Positions 1 to 10,578 of a DNA stretch of 41,941 nucleotides are shown here, piece after piece. Every line of letters starts with the position of its first letter. The first letter of the stretch is position 1. Source of the DNA: Amoebophrya sp. AT5.2. Taxonomy: Eukaryota; Sar; Dinophyceae; Syndiniales; Amoebophryaceae. The notes beneath the pieces are model-generated. The model was not told the origin of the DNA, did not search any database, and saw only the letters and a program-made list of their open reading frames with translations. The translations under genes were made by a program, and so were the position numbers. The stretch is from contig RXOD01003869.1 in assembly GCA_005223375.1 (NCBI GenBank), positions 1 through 41,941 of the forward strand. The letters are read 5' to 3'.

Positions 1-394
1 CTTTCGTGCCGTTCTCTTCGCGCCTCGCCAGGACCTTCCTACTTCCGTCGCCCCCGCTGCAGAACCTTCAGCCTGCCCAAAAAAAGCGGGCCACTTCTGC
101 AAGGGCGCCCGCCCGCCGACGAACCGGCTGCGCGCGTTTTTGCTTTGCGAAGGCCGCCGCGCTTCGAACTTGTCCCCTGTGTGCTCCGCGCAGTCTGGTG
201 GGGCTGGTTCGTTGGCTGTTGCGTGAGAAACAAACGCCGGGCCTTTTGGCTCCGCCATCATTGTAGCAAACGCGCGGGCCTTTTTGTTCAGCTTTCCCCA
301 GCCGTCGCCCCGCGCCGCGCGCTAACTCGTTAGCTCGTCCATGAACAACGATAAGAATTGCCCGAGGACGGGACAGACGTCGTCTGCGATGTAC

Positions 395-1648
395 CTACTC
401 GACCTCCGCGCTAAGCGAACAGAGGCCAGGCCCTTCGTAGAAGATCGGAACTGCGTCGAGGTCGAGTGTCAGCTTCGCTGAGAAGCTGTTTGCTTCTTTT
501 GGCGTAGTCTTTGCAGATCGCCAAGATCTCGACCATCCGCGTCGATGCTTCAGGCTTCGCCATATTCTTCCAGAACGTGCCGGCCCTTCCGCTTCCCGGA
601 ATCGGGTCGCGGGCGTGCTAGTACTTGGAGAGAGGGGGCGAACTGTCTTGCGGAAGGCGGGACGTCGCCAGCGAATTGGAGGCATCTCGACCCCTCACAG
701 AGCAGCTGCCCTATCTTGAGAGATGGCGACGGGTCTTCTCTGCAGCTTGTCGCTCGCCATCAGGCCCCATCCGCGTGCGTCCTCGATGATTAGCCTGCTC
801 AGGAAAATCCCCAGGATATCGCCGCCAAGAAGGAGACGCGCGGCGCGAACGGCGCTGCCCATAGGGAGCTTCGCCATCTTGCTGCAGATGTCGGAGAGTA
901 TGCGCAGCCACTCCTTGGGATTGGAGAAGCCCACTGCTATGCAGTTTCTCCGGCCCCAGACGCACCGCCTCCGCATCGTGCTCCCCGATCCGATAGGCGA
1001 CGCGGATAGTCGAGGCCATACAGGGAGACCATGCTGACCAGAGCGGCAGGAACGTTCCAAGCTGGGGCCCTTTCTCTCCTCCACAAAGCGACCGACTCCA
1101 CGCGAGTCGCGTGGATTCGGGCACGGATGGCCCGCCCTGTCGCTTCCGAGAAATTGGCGACGATGTGCTCGGGCCGCTCAAAACAGTACGACAACAAAAC
1201 AGCTTTGCGGCTAGCTGGGTGATTAGTCGCGCCATTCCATTGGCATTGCTTTCGTCTTTCAGTCTTTCGCTTTCCCCGCGGAGACCCTTGATGATTTTAG
1301 TGGCGTGAAGGAAAGTCTAGGCGAAGAGCTCGGCAAAAGCGGGCCAGTGGTAAGCACTGCGGACATTACCGAAAGACATGCACTGGAGTCGGAAACGCCG
1401 CAAGCGGCGGCGCTGATTGCACCACGCACCAATGGAGTTGCCCTTGCACCCCAATCCCCCGGCACTGGCTTCCAGCTCGCGCGCTTTATCTCTTCGATGA
1501 CGACCTGCCCCGCGCGCCGCTTCGAGTGGAAGTGGGCGGCTTTGCCGATCCACATGCCGAGGATGCTGCTCTTCTCGACGACGACGCCTTCCATGTCGAC
1601 GCGCAAAGTCTCGGACAGGTAGGCTCTTACTTGCACCAAGGGCGTCAC
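395..1648 (-). pseudogene. Possible decayed minus-strand coding sequence (unidentified)
   Basis: Read on the minus strand, several consecutive fragments have protein-like rather than random composition. They lie at about 1,648-1,480 (containing LRVDMEGVVVEKSSILGMW), 1,197-1,000 (containing RPEHIVANFSEATGRAIRAR) and 960-720 (containing SAVRAARLLLGGDILGIFL), with a last piece ending near 395. They sit in at least two different frames, so an intact gene would need frameshifts. I do not recognise a family. The alternative, equally possible, is chance: GC-rich DNA gives long open frames in every frame. Low confidence. Confidence 0.15.
1097..1115. repeat. 19-bp palindrome, copy 1
   Basis: TCCACGCG-AGT-CGCGTGGA, a perfect 8-bp inverted repeat around a 3-base centre. 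With one mismatch the symmetry extends two more bases on each side (94/118 and 95/117). The same arms occur at 8,529-8,547 with the centre ACT, the exact reverse complement of this copy. Confidence 0.85.
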
Positions 1649-2097
1649 GTGTGTAGGTATTGAGGGCGGAAGTTTCTTCGTCCGCCTTGAACTTAGCGGC
1701 GGGCGCCTTTACAATTTCAGCAGCGCTTCTCGTGCTGGTCTTCGCTCGGGTTCCGCATTTTGGCGATTGTTTCGAAGTCGGAAGAAGCAGTCTCGTTCCG
1801 CGTGCTTTCGGCGGTGATTGCTGGGCTACTTTCCTTGGGCAAGATTCTCGCGCAAAGGGTTAGCGGATTCAACGACTCCAAGGAGCTGAATCCGAGCGCT
1901 GTAATTACTTCAACGCAAGCGGCCACGGATGTCGCGACGGTCGTCGTGATGCCCAGGCACCGCTGTAGTTTCATGCTATCGCGAGCCTATTCGCTTGACG
2001 GCGGCGGCGTCGCTGAGCAGTTCGGGAAGAGCTCGCCACTTGTCGCCGTCGGACCAGTTGGCGCCCGCGCGCCTGAAGTGCCCGCCCCGCTGCCTTT

Positions 2098-5000
2098 CGC
2101 CGCTCCGCTGCCTCTTCCAGGCTTATGCTGCCGCTCTTCCAGTCGCGGGGGAAATGGCTGGACTCCATCGCCGCCCCCCGCGTCCCCTCAGTCGTTTCCC
2201 CCGCTCCTCCTCCGGGACGCGGTGCCCCTCGTTCTATATTCCGGGGGGGCAGTAGTTCTGCGCCGCTTTCGGGGTGAACCTGGGACGACTATTACTCTGC
2301 CGCCGATTCGTCTCCCGGTCCCGGCGGGAGGAGGAGCTGTGCTGAAGCGTCCGCGGCTGGTACCTCGAACCCGCAAGATCCCGAAGGCGAAGCCTCACTC
2401 TCTGACGACTTTGAAATCCTCGGCGGTGATCCGAACGACCCGAACGCCATGGCGGGCGTGTGGACTGCGCCTGAACCTCCGAGCGCCATCCTCGTGATCA
2501 CGAGTCAAGAGCGCGAGCGGCCCGGGCAGGCAGCGCCGCGTCCTCGTGGCTACCAAGGACGGGCCGAAAAAGGGAGCCGCTTGCAGGGTTGTGAAGGGGA
2601 AGGCTGGCACTGTGATAGGCAAAGGCGCCCCGTCTCTCGTGGAAGCAAGCAACGATGTCCCGCCTCTCCAAACTGTGCCACCCGTGCAGTTGTATGTAGT
2701 CGCCTTCGCCCTGCTTTTCGTCGACGTGCTGGCAGCAGAGGCCGCCAATGATGTGCGGGCAAGTAAAGGAGAAAGGCCGCGACTTGTCCACCACGTCGCA
2801 GTAGAGGTCGCCTCCTGTATAGCTGGGCCGGATCATCGGGAGCGGGTCCGCCGGCGATCTTCCTTCTCCCTCCGTTCCTTTCCGCTGGATGAGGGGGCGC
2901 CCCATACATAGTTTCCCCACCCCAACCCGCGACGGGCTGCGGCAGCTTCTGACGAAGATGCGTCGTCTTATTCTCGCCAAGAATAGAAGGCGTCGCTGAG
3001 CTCGGAGGCGCCATGTTTGAAGTGCGAAAGACGATCGACGTGCAGGCCACTTCTTGCTTCACAACTTTGGTTGACTTATCCTTTTCCCGCATCGTCGTAA
3101 ATGAGGTTGCCCCAACAATCCTGACCACTGCGGGTCGGTTGCTGGTTCTCCTCGCGAATTTCGCGCGAGCGCTGGTCTTCCGTTTCACGCACGCCGGGAG
3201 GGCGCCGATCCGACGGCTTCGGGAACGGACCGCGCCTGCGCTTGGTGGCGAACCCATACGCGTTCCCTTGCCGGCGCTTTGGCGTCGCGAAGTCCTGAGC
3301 AAATATATTCCGGGGGAGGAGTTCTGCGCCGCTTTCGGGTCGTTTTGCAGGGCTGCACGGATCTCGCCCATGGTTTCCCCAATTTCATCCGCGTGGTCGC
3401 TCGTCCTTGGGGCCGGCCCGGGAATCGAATGCGGTCGCAACAGCTTCAAAAGAATCCGGAAACTGTTCCCGAAGCGGGTGAGTAGTTGGCGCATGTGCGG
3501 GATGAAGTGGCCCGCGCTTTCGGTCGCGTGGCGTTTCTGCTCTGCGCGGCTTGCGTGGTGGGCTTGTGGGTGGATGCCGTTGGCCGGCCTTTCGATCGAC
3601 CAACGTCAACTGGGGCGGGGTGTTGCAGGTGGCGCCGTTCTTGTTTGTTGCGTGGTTTCTTTGTCGCGTCTTCTGCTGCGGCCATCCATTGCCCACTGGA
3701 GTGCCGGGCGCACGCTTGAGCTTGTGGGCTTTTAAAGGATGACTATTCTTTCAGGATGACTCTTCTCGCATCCACTTCGCGCAGTTCGCGAGCGCGGGAG
3801 AGATGTGGCGCGGCTTGTTTCGACACCTAGAAGAGACGGCCGGGGCACTCATTTTGAAAATGAGATCCATCCAGCGCCGGCGGTCCCTTGGCCAGCAAGC
3901 AGTTCAGACAGCTGCGCGTCCCCCACTCGATGGCCGCGTACGAGTCATCTCTGGCAGCGCCGCCGCGCCTTCACTTATCGCGCGCCCCGGTGCAGCTACT
4001 TCAGTGGCCAAAGCTTTCCCGTTTCTGGGTCGATCATGTGCTCGCCTTCTGTTTCCTCCCCCGCATCATCCGCAACCACGGCGGCGCCGGGCCCTTCATC
4101 CGCTTGGACGATGGTGGTATCTGCCAGCACGGACGTGAACGATCCGTGGCGCTTTGGGTCCAAAGTGCGGCACTTCGAACGGAGGGGGAGGGAAACGCAT
4201 TTCGGCTTGACAGCGGAACGAACAGCGCGGGCTTGTTGCTTCATCGTTTGAGCGAAGGCGGCAGACGGAGCCGTCGGCCCAGTCGGGATAGCTTCAGCCG
4301 CCGACGCTCCAGCCAGGTGGCCGAGACGATTGGTGACGACGCGGACGGCTCAGACCCAGCTTCCACCGCATCGATGTCCACCACAAAGCCGCCCTGCGCC
4401 ACAAAGCCTCCGCGTCACGGTCTGCCTAAGGATACGCGTCCGCCCCGATTCGCCCCATACTGTCGCGCGCTAGGCTTCCGGCGCCGGATGCCGAACGCGC
4501 CACAGCATCGGGCGAATGGAGCCTCGCAACTGCCCACCAGCAAGGAGGTCGCCTCGTCGTCCGGCTCCTCGGAGTCGGCCGCCGGGGGATGCGTCGCCTT
4601 CTCTTTCACGATGGACCCCGCTGGCAATTGGAGGCCCTCCTCGGAAGGCACCAACTCAGGGCGTTCGATCTGCAGCCGTGGATGTAGATGCGGGTGCGGT
4701 GTGGATAAAAATGAAGAGGCAGCCAGTGGAGGAGTAGACGCATGTAGGCGCGTGCTGCGGCTGCACTCTAGGAAAAGAATCAAAATCGGACAGGGTGACT
4801 ATTTTCGCATCCACTTCGCGCAGTTCGCGAGCGCGGCGAAGATAGACCGCGGCCACTTGCACCCGTCCCCATCTTTGTAGCCGTCGAATGGAGGCAGTTC
4901 CTTTCGAGCGCCTCGCCTCCGAGCGCGGTGGAGTACGCCACCACGGCCCGAACCGCGCTGGCCGCCTGTGACTGGGTCGACAAGTCCGAGGACGCGGCGC

Positions 5001-5430
5001 GTCACTTTGTGATCCTGGAGCTCTTGCGTATGCCGATAGAACGGCGCTGCGTTTGGCGCTGCGTGGCTATTGTTATACTTGTGGGGTGTAGCCCTGTGCG
5101 CGGTGCTTGTCTTGTTAGTGGCGGAGCGCGTGACTCCAATGTAGGCAGGGCAAGCCACCCGAGCACGTCAGCGCGTAGATTACGCAGCGCCCAGCATCTT
5201 GGCACTCAACTTGATACAAGCTCGGCGAGGCTCGTGCCGCCGAATAGATTGGGCACGCAGAGCAAGGAGGCCGCGAGGGTTTTGGCGGTGGCGTCCGTTT
5301 TCGTCGGCTGAATGGCCGACAGGTCGTCTCCGCAATCCGCCAGCCCGTACTTTGCGCGGGTATTGTTGCGCCGCAGTCTGGTCGTGCCTTTCGTGTTGGT
5401 CCGTACGTTTCGCGCGCGCTGGCTGTTCCC
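2098..5430 (+). repeat. Long, decayed repeat unit (copy A) with at least four blocks
   Basis: Four blocks of this stretch match 8,379-9,175 in the same order and orientation, with many substitutions and small indels. Block 1, about 2,098-2,225, includes ccgctccgctgcctcttcc and cagtcgcgggggaaatgg. Block 2, about 3,505-3,725, includes tttgtcgcgtcttctgctg. Block 3 is about 4,804-4,930, with a second partial copy at 3,766-3,800, and includes ttcgcgagcgcggcgaaga. Block 4, about 5,208-5,430, includes ccgaatagattgggc and gtggcgtccgttttcg. In addition a short motif, ttctgcgccgctttcggg, recurs inside the copy near 2,258 and 3,321. No coding capacity can be assigned. This is most simply an old transposable or satellite-like element. 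Confidence 0.7.
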
Positions 5431-8378
5431 ATCAGCTCCCATCTGCGGCATTCTCCTCCCACAATTGACAGGAGTCAGCTCGCACAAGTTTTTGCGGTTC
5501 CTCTTCCTCACGTCGCCAAGGTGGTCAGCGCCAGTCGCGAGCGGCGCCCTTTTCCCGGGCTTTTTCCCCCTTTTCCCGTCGTAGGCGCGCTGCTTTTTTA
5601 AGACATGCGCTGCAGTAGTGTGGGACACTTCGCAGCATCCGAGCCAGCGGAGCTGTGGCCCGGCCAGCGACTTCATTTATTTTATTACATAGGGCATCGG
5701 GAAGCTCGTTTATGTATATGCCACCAGGGGAGTGAATGTGATAGATTTTCAATAAGTGTCGCCACTTTAGTTGACCCCTGCAGCTGGGGCGTCGCGTTGC
5801 TCTGGAGCGTCGCGCCCAGGTCTTCCGCGCTCGCGTTAGCGGCGCTGCTGCTGGTCCCGATGTCTGCCGCTGCCAAAAGTAGGAAGGCTCCGCAATCACT
5901 GAACGCCCGCGCGAAGCCTCCGTCCGGGTCCACTCCTCCCCCCCGGGGGGGGGCGAGGGGAGTCCGCTGGCCCTCGTACTCGTACCACCCCGCATACGCT
6001 CCCAGCTGTCGAGCCTCCCACGCTGCAAGACCGCGCGAGGCTCCCCGGCTCGCTCCGAATTTTTCCAATTCCTCGGCGCGATCGGGTGGCGCGGATGTAG
6101 TTGAGTCGATCCACGACATGGCGGCGCTGGCCTTGACCCGTATCACCTCCATCCGAGCACCACTCCCACTCCGCAGCGCCGCGGAGAGATGGCGCGCCAT
6201 CGCAAGCGCCTGCCCTTCGGGTTTCCCGCATGCATCGCCTGAAGACTTTGAATGCACAGGCTGGCGCGGTGCGATGTTCGCAGCATTCTCTTTCTCGCGG
6301 CATTCGCTCCGTGAGTCCCCGCGGTCGCAAACCGGTCATGGGTCCGAATTGTCGCCCTCCTCGCCCGCGGGGGCTGTCGCGGCTCTCTCCGGCGTTCGGG
6401 TGTGCAGCTCGCTGGGCCGCGGCACCAATCCCACGGGCGCGACCGCTTTCACACCAGCAACCCAAGGCACGCCGGCCCTTCTGACTGTGCTCGCTTTCTT
6501 CTCCTCTTCCGCATGCGCAGCCCTCCGCTGGCGCTGGATTGCGGCGACCCTCGATCGGACTTGGGGCGGACTCCGCAGCGAGGGGGCCGCCAGCCTCTCC
6601 GCTATCGACACCATGTTGCATCCTCGCGACGGGAGGCATGGCGGAGCTGAGCGCATGTCGCGCAGGTCCATGCTCGTCGGATCGAAGGCGCGAGATGTTT
6701 GACGATGACGATGCGACGCCAGTCGGCGCGAGGCGGTATGCGCGTGGGCGAATGCGTGCGATTTCGCGGAGCGATCGCGTCGGCTGACCCGCTGTACGTC
6801 GGCGGCAGCCCGTCAACGCGACAGGGAACGGAAGCCAACGCGCTTCGCCAAACGGGCCCCCAGCTCCGGGATAAGGCTCGCGACTTCCGCCTGGCGTTCA
6901 CCTTCACTTTTACATGTGCATGCCGTCGAAGGTGTCGCCTCCTTCCATCGCAGGGCAGTCGTCCAATGGCCGAGCCTGTTGATAAGCAATCGCGGCCGCT
7001 ATGCTTGCGAGCCGTCGGCCCGTTGAATTCCTGGCGCTCTATTCCTAGACTAGTGGCCCCGGCCCACTGCGTTGACCATTGAAATGGAGAAAATCGGCCG
7101 CCGTCACTTTCATCGTCCGCGACGTCGCCCGCCACCAACTGCGAGCCGCGCGCCTGACTGTGGGCATCCGGCCGCCGAGTGGCACAAGTGGCGCACGGCG
7201 GTGCTGCTGGGGGAGCCGCAGGGAAGGGCGCGGGATTGGAAAGAGCCTCGCCCGAGACCGTGGCGCGTCGTCAGAGAGAGTTCGTCGGCGCGCGGCGGTC
7301 CCTGGTCTCTTGGAGCGCTTCGCTTCCTCCGTGTTGTCGATGACGACTCCACCGGCACGGCCCCGCTTGTTGAGAAACGTGCCCCCGCTCGGCCATCACT
7401 TGGCATGCCATCCCCATCCGGAAAAGGTCCGGGGTGGTGCTTGCCGCGTGCCGTCCTCGCCGGCCGCGTCTGCTCGCTTCCTTGTCGCTTTAGATAGTGC
7501 GTCGATCTCTTGTCGGCAGGAGGGACGCGCGGCCTTTCTCCTGCGTGTGCTTCTCTTCTGCGAGTCTACCCAGCGCCCTAGGTTTGTCGCCATACCATGC
7601 GAGTACGTGTAGGGGGCGACGTTTTCCGCTGTGAGATGTGTCCGCAGGGAGAAAAACTCGCGCGGAAGCCATCTGAAGCCTGGGGCGCGGTTGGGGGGTC
7701 CGTTGCTGCTGCCGTTCGTTGGCGGGGTCGTTTCGCTGGCGAAGCGCTTTCCTGGTGGCTCGCGATCCGATGGCGCCTCCCGATCATGATCATCGGGGCA
7801 GTACCATCGGGGGCCGCCAAGGTCGGGACAGTGGAACACGTGAGAACGTGGCTTCCTGCAGCGGAACACGTTCCGTCCCAGAACATGTCTTCACGTAGGT
7901 CCAGCAGCTTCGGGGCCGCCGTCATACCGCGTCCACCTCCTGTTTGGGGACGAACCCAAAGAACACCTCCAGGCCATCCATGCGCGTGCTTTGTCTGAGA
8001 TTGGAAACAGAGTCGAACTATGACTATGAAGAACATCAACGCCCTGCGTAGGAGTTCTGGATTGGCGCTGTGCGTTGGAGTGGTGCACTGCCGTCGTGCC
8101 TCGGATTAAGTCCCCGGGCCCGCGCCCGGTGCTCGCTGCGCGAGGGAGCAGCGTGAGAGTGCTGCTCAGCCAGTTTTTTGCGTGGCGTCCTGTCGTACAT
8201 CGTGCAGAAATCCCAGCCGTAGAAGGTATCAGCCTTGTTGTACTTTCTGCAGGGCTTCCGTCGCGTTTTTAACTCTCCAGGTAAGACATTTCCAGCATGT
8301 CGCCCCGAACTGCCCGCGTATTGTTTTACTTGAAGGTCTCAGCTAGCAACGTTGCGGAGAAGTGCAAGCGTGCTCCGC
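5431..8378. other. GC-rich stretch between repeat copies; no supported gene
   Basis: About 2.9 kb with open frames in many frames, none with a recognisable domain. The longest plus-strand open frame (5,605-6,702) has arginine-, serine- and alanine-rich composition typical of non-coding GC-rich DNA. An AT-richer patch at about 5,680-5,765 interrupts the GC-rich background. Minus-strand frames near 5,525-5,760 and 5,685-6,257 read somewhat protein-like, but they overlap in two frames and match nothing I know. Confidence 0.5.
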
Positions 8379-9175
8379 CGCTCCGCTGCCTCTTCCGACC
8401 GTTGCAGGCTTATGCTGCTGCCCTTACAGTCGCGGGGGATGTGGCTGGCTTCCGTCTCTGCCCGCGTCCCCTCGATCGTTTCCCCCTCCTCCGGCACGGA
8501 GTTGCCTAGCCCCCGCTTTCGAGTCGCCTCCACGCGACTCGCGTGGAAGAATATCCCGGGCCGCTGCCGTTTCTGGTCTGGCTGCGCGGCGTGCGTGGTG
8601 GGTTCGTGGGTGGCTGCTGTTGGCTGGCTTTCCGGCCCGTGTCGTCATCTGGGGCGGTATTTTGCAGGCGGCGCCATTCCTGTGGGAACTTGGGCTCTTT
8701 GTCGCGTCTTTTGCTGCCATCCATTATCCACTGGAGTGCTGGGCGCATGGCTTTGGCTGGGCTTGATTATTTCGGGGCGATTGCTTTCGCGTTTGGCGCG
8801 ACATGCGTCCGCATGCGTCCACTTTTCGCAGTACGCGAGCGCGGCGAAGATCTTTCCCGCCTGCACTTGTCACCATGTGTCCACTGAATGGAATAGAAGA
8901 ACTCTCTCCGGGCGCCTCGCTTCCGAGCATGGTGGAGCATTCCACCATGTCAGTCCTGGCGAGGCTCGTGCTGGCGAATAGATTGGGCATCGGCATGCAG
9001 AGCACGGAGACCGTGAGGGTTTCTGCTGTGGCGTCCGTTTTCGCCGTCTGAGGGGCTGGCGCATGGGTCGACTCCGCATGCAAGCCGCCAGCCCTTTGCG
9101 CGGGTATTGTCGCGCTGCAGTCTGTTCGTGCTTTTCGTGTTGGTTCGTACGTTTTGCGCGCGCCGGCTTGTCGAG
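8379..9175 (+). repeat. Shortened copy (copy C) of the decayed repeat
   Basis: This carries the same four blocks as 2,098-5,430 in the same order: block 1 near 8,379-8,500, block 2 near 8,555-8,752, block 3 near 8,806-8,945 and block 4 near 8,950-9,175. They are packed into about 0.8 kb instead of 3.3 kb. The divergence of the blocks indicates age. The compression suggests either internal deletion in this copy or insertions in the other one. It ends about 300 bp before the orphan TTL-like exon. Confidence 0.7.
8529..8547. repeat. 19-bp palindrome, copy 2
   Basis: TCCACGCG-ACT-CGCGTGGA, a perfect 8-bp inverted repeat and the reverse complement of the palindrome at 1,097-1,115. The flanks do not match between the two sites, although this copy lies inside repeat copy C. 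Confidence 0.85.
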
Positions 9176-9475
9176 TCGTAGCGGGCGAGGGCGACCGACC
9201 GGCCACGCTCGCGCGCGGTCTGGGGCTTGGGATGAAAAAAGACGCCGCGGCGCCCACCTCATGACGAGGATCGTGATCGATTGCCTAGGCCTACTGCTGG
9301 TCTATCTTTGCCTAAGCGGCCGAGGGTGTTTGGCCTCTTTAAAAGACTTGTGGCGCGCCTATGGAAATCATGGACGCCGCGCCGGGAGGCCGCTCTGCTC
9401 TACTTTTCTTACCGCTGTCCTTCCATCTTGTGGCCCGGGCTTTTTTCATTATTACTGGGCGCGGTGCTCTCTCAG

Positions 9476-9704
9476 GTGTTACGAGATTTTTGGTTTCGAC
9501 TTTATGCTGGACGCGGACTTCCGTTGCTGGCTTATCGAGGTAAACACAAACCCATGCTTGGAGCTGTGCAACGCGCACCTTGCGACAATTATTCCGGCCT
9601 TGATAGAGTCCACCATCCGGCGGAAAGTTTTCAAGAATTTCGGCAAGTGGGCCCACAAATGGGAGAAGCTGGACCTCGTGGGCGCTGATTTTGCTTCGAG
9701 ATGA
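9476..9704 (+). CDS. Orphan C-terminal exon of a tubulin tyrosine ligase-like (TTLL) protein
   Basis: The frame reads CYEIFGFDFMLDADFRCWL, then LIEVNTNPCLEL, then about 45 further residues to a TGA. This is the hallmark C-terminal ATP-grasp segment of TTLL family ligases, which add glutamate, glycine or tyrosine to tubulin tails; the E and N of LIEVNTNP contribute to ATP/Mg binding in the family. A plausible 3' splice site (ctctcag, AG at 9,474-9,475) directly precedes the homology, and the family similarity stops there. I find no upstream TTLL exon in the window: no HLTN or KxDxR-type motif in any frame. Either the rest lies more than 9 kb upstream across a giant intron, or this is a broken remnant stranded beside the repeat block. 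The exon itself has no frameshift. Family call is secure; gene status is uncertain. Confidence 0.75.
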
Positions 9705-10578
9705 GGGGCGGGGCCGCGGGCGGGGGATGGAAGCAGGAGCACGAGCAGCGCCTCCGCCTCTGTTGAACTTAAATGTGTAAAAACAGATGCAGCTTCGGTG
9801 CAAGGCCTTCGGAGAGTGACAGCGCGGAGAAGCGAATAATTGCAAAGTAGACTCTTGCTCCTGGAGCTGGACTCGAAATCGAGGAGGAAGGGGAGAGGCC
9901 AATACTACTGCTGCTGATTCAGGAGCGCGGTCGCTTTTTCCCGTCGCGGCGGACTTCGGAAAAGATCATGTGCGCGGCAGATGATTTCGGTGGCCGCGAC
10001 CACAACAATGACGAAAAATCTGACAGCACGCGTCTGGCGAGTTTCTTTCTTGCCATCGTGATCGTATTGCTGCTTGCCATGTACAGTTTAGAAGTAGTGG
10101 AGGAGTTTTTACATTAACGCTGGGCGTGGCGGCCCGAAGCCGAACGCGTACGCGTTCCACGGCAGTGAAATTTTTGGAGTGGCCTCAACAGTGCAGATAC
10201 AATTGATTTTGGTACGCGTTCGCGCTGGCATTTAGTATCGAGCATCATTGACATTGACTGTGCGTGAATTATGTTTTGTTTGCTGCGTTTTGTACAATCT
10301 AAATAACTGATGTGACGGGTCTACAGCTGCGCCTTGCGGCGCCCGACGCACGAGCAGCGGCAGTGCTTTGCGCGCTCGTTGGGGCTTCTTTTTTCTGCCC
10401 AGGAAGCGAGTGTCGATCGGTGCGTTGCTTGGGCTGAGGGCAGTAAAGTGTTCACGTTGATAGACCACCTGTGACATACACCATCAAACACAATCGATCA
10501 TCCAGCTGCTGTAGGTAAATAATTAGCTTCCTCGAGGTCGAGGAGCTGTACGTGAAAAATAGCCACCCTAGAAGTGTC
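9705..10578. other. Intergenic region
   Basis: About 870 bp between the TTL-like exon and the glycosyltransferase. GC content drops here to that of the downstream gene array. No open frame with recognisable content, no repeat and no clear promoter motif is visible. Confidence 0.6.

Larger units (their letters stand above)
1..2097. other. GC-rich stretch without a supported gene
   Basis: Very GC-rich DNA with short open frames in all six frames and no recognisable domain, signal peptide or splice structure. The only orderly things seen are a 19-bp palindrome at 1,097-1,115 and minus-strand peptide fragments listed separately. The start of the window is arbitrary, so this may be the end of a larger repeat-rich block. 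Composition is clearly unlike the gene-bearing part beyond 9.7 kb. Confidence 0.6.

Noticed and set aside
5605..6702. 365-codon plus-strand open frame in the GC-rich block
   Set aside because: Composition is dominated by Arg, Ser, Ala and Pro, equally long frames exist on the other strand, and no domain or start context supports it.
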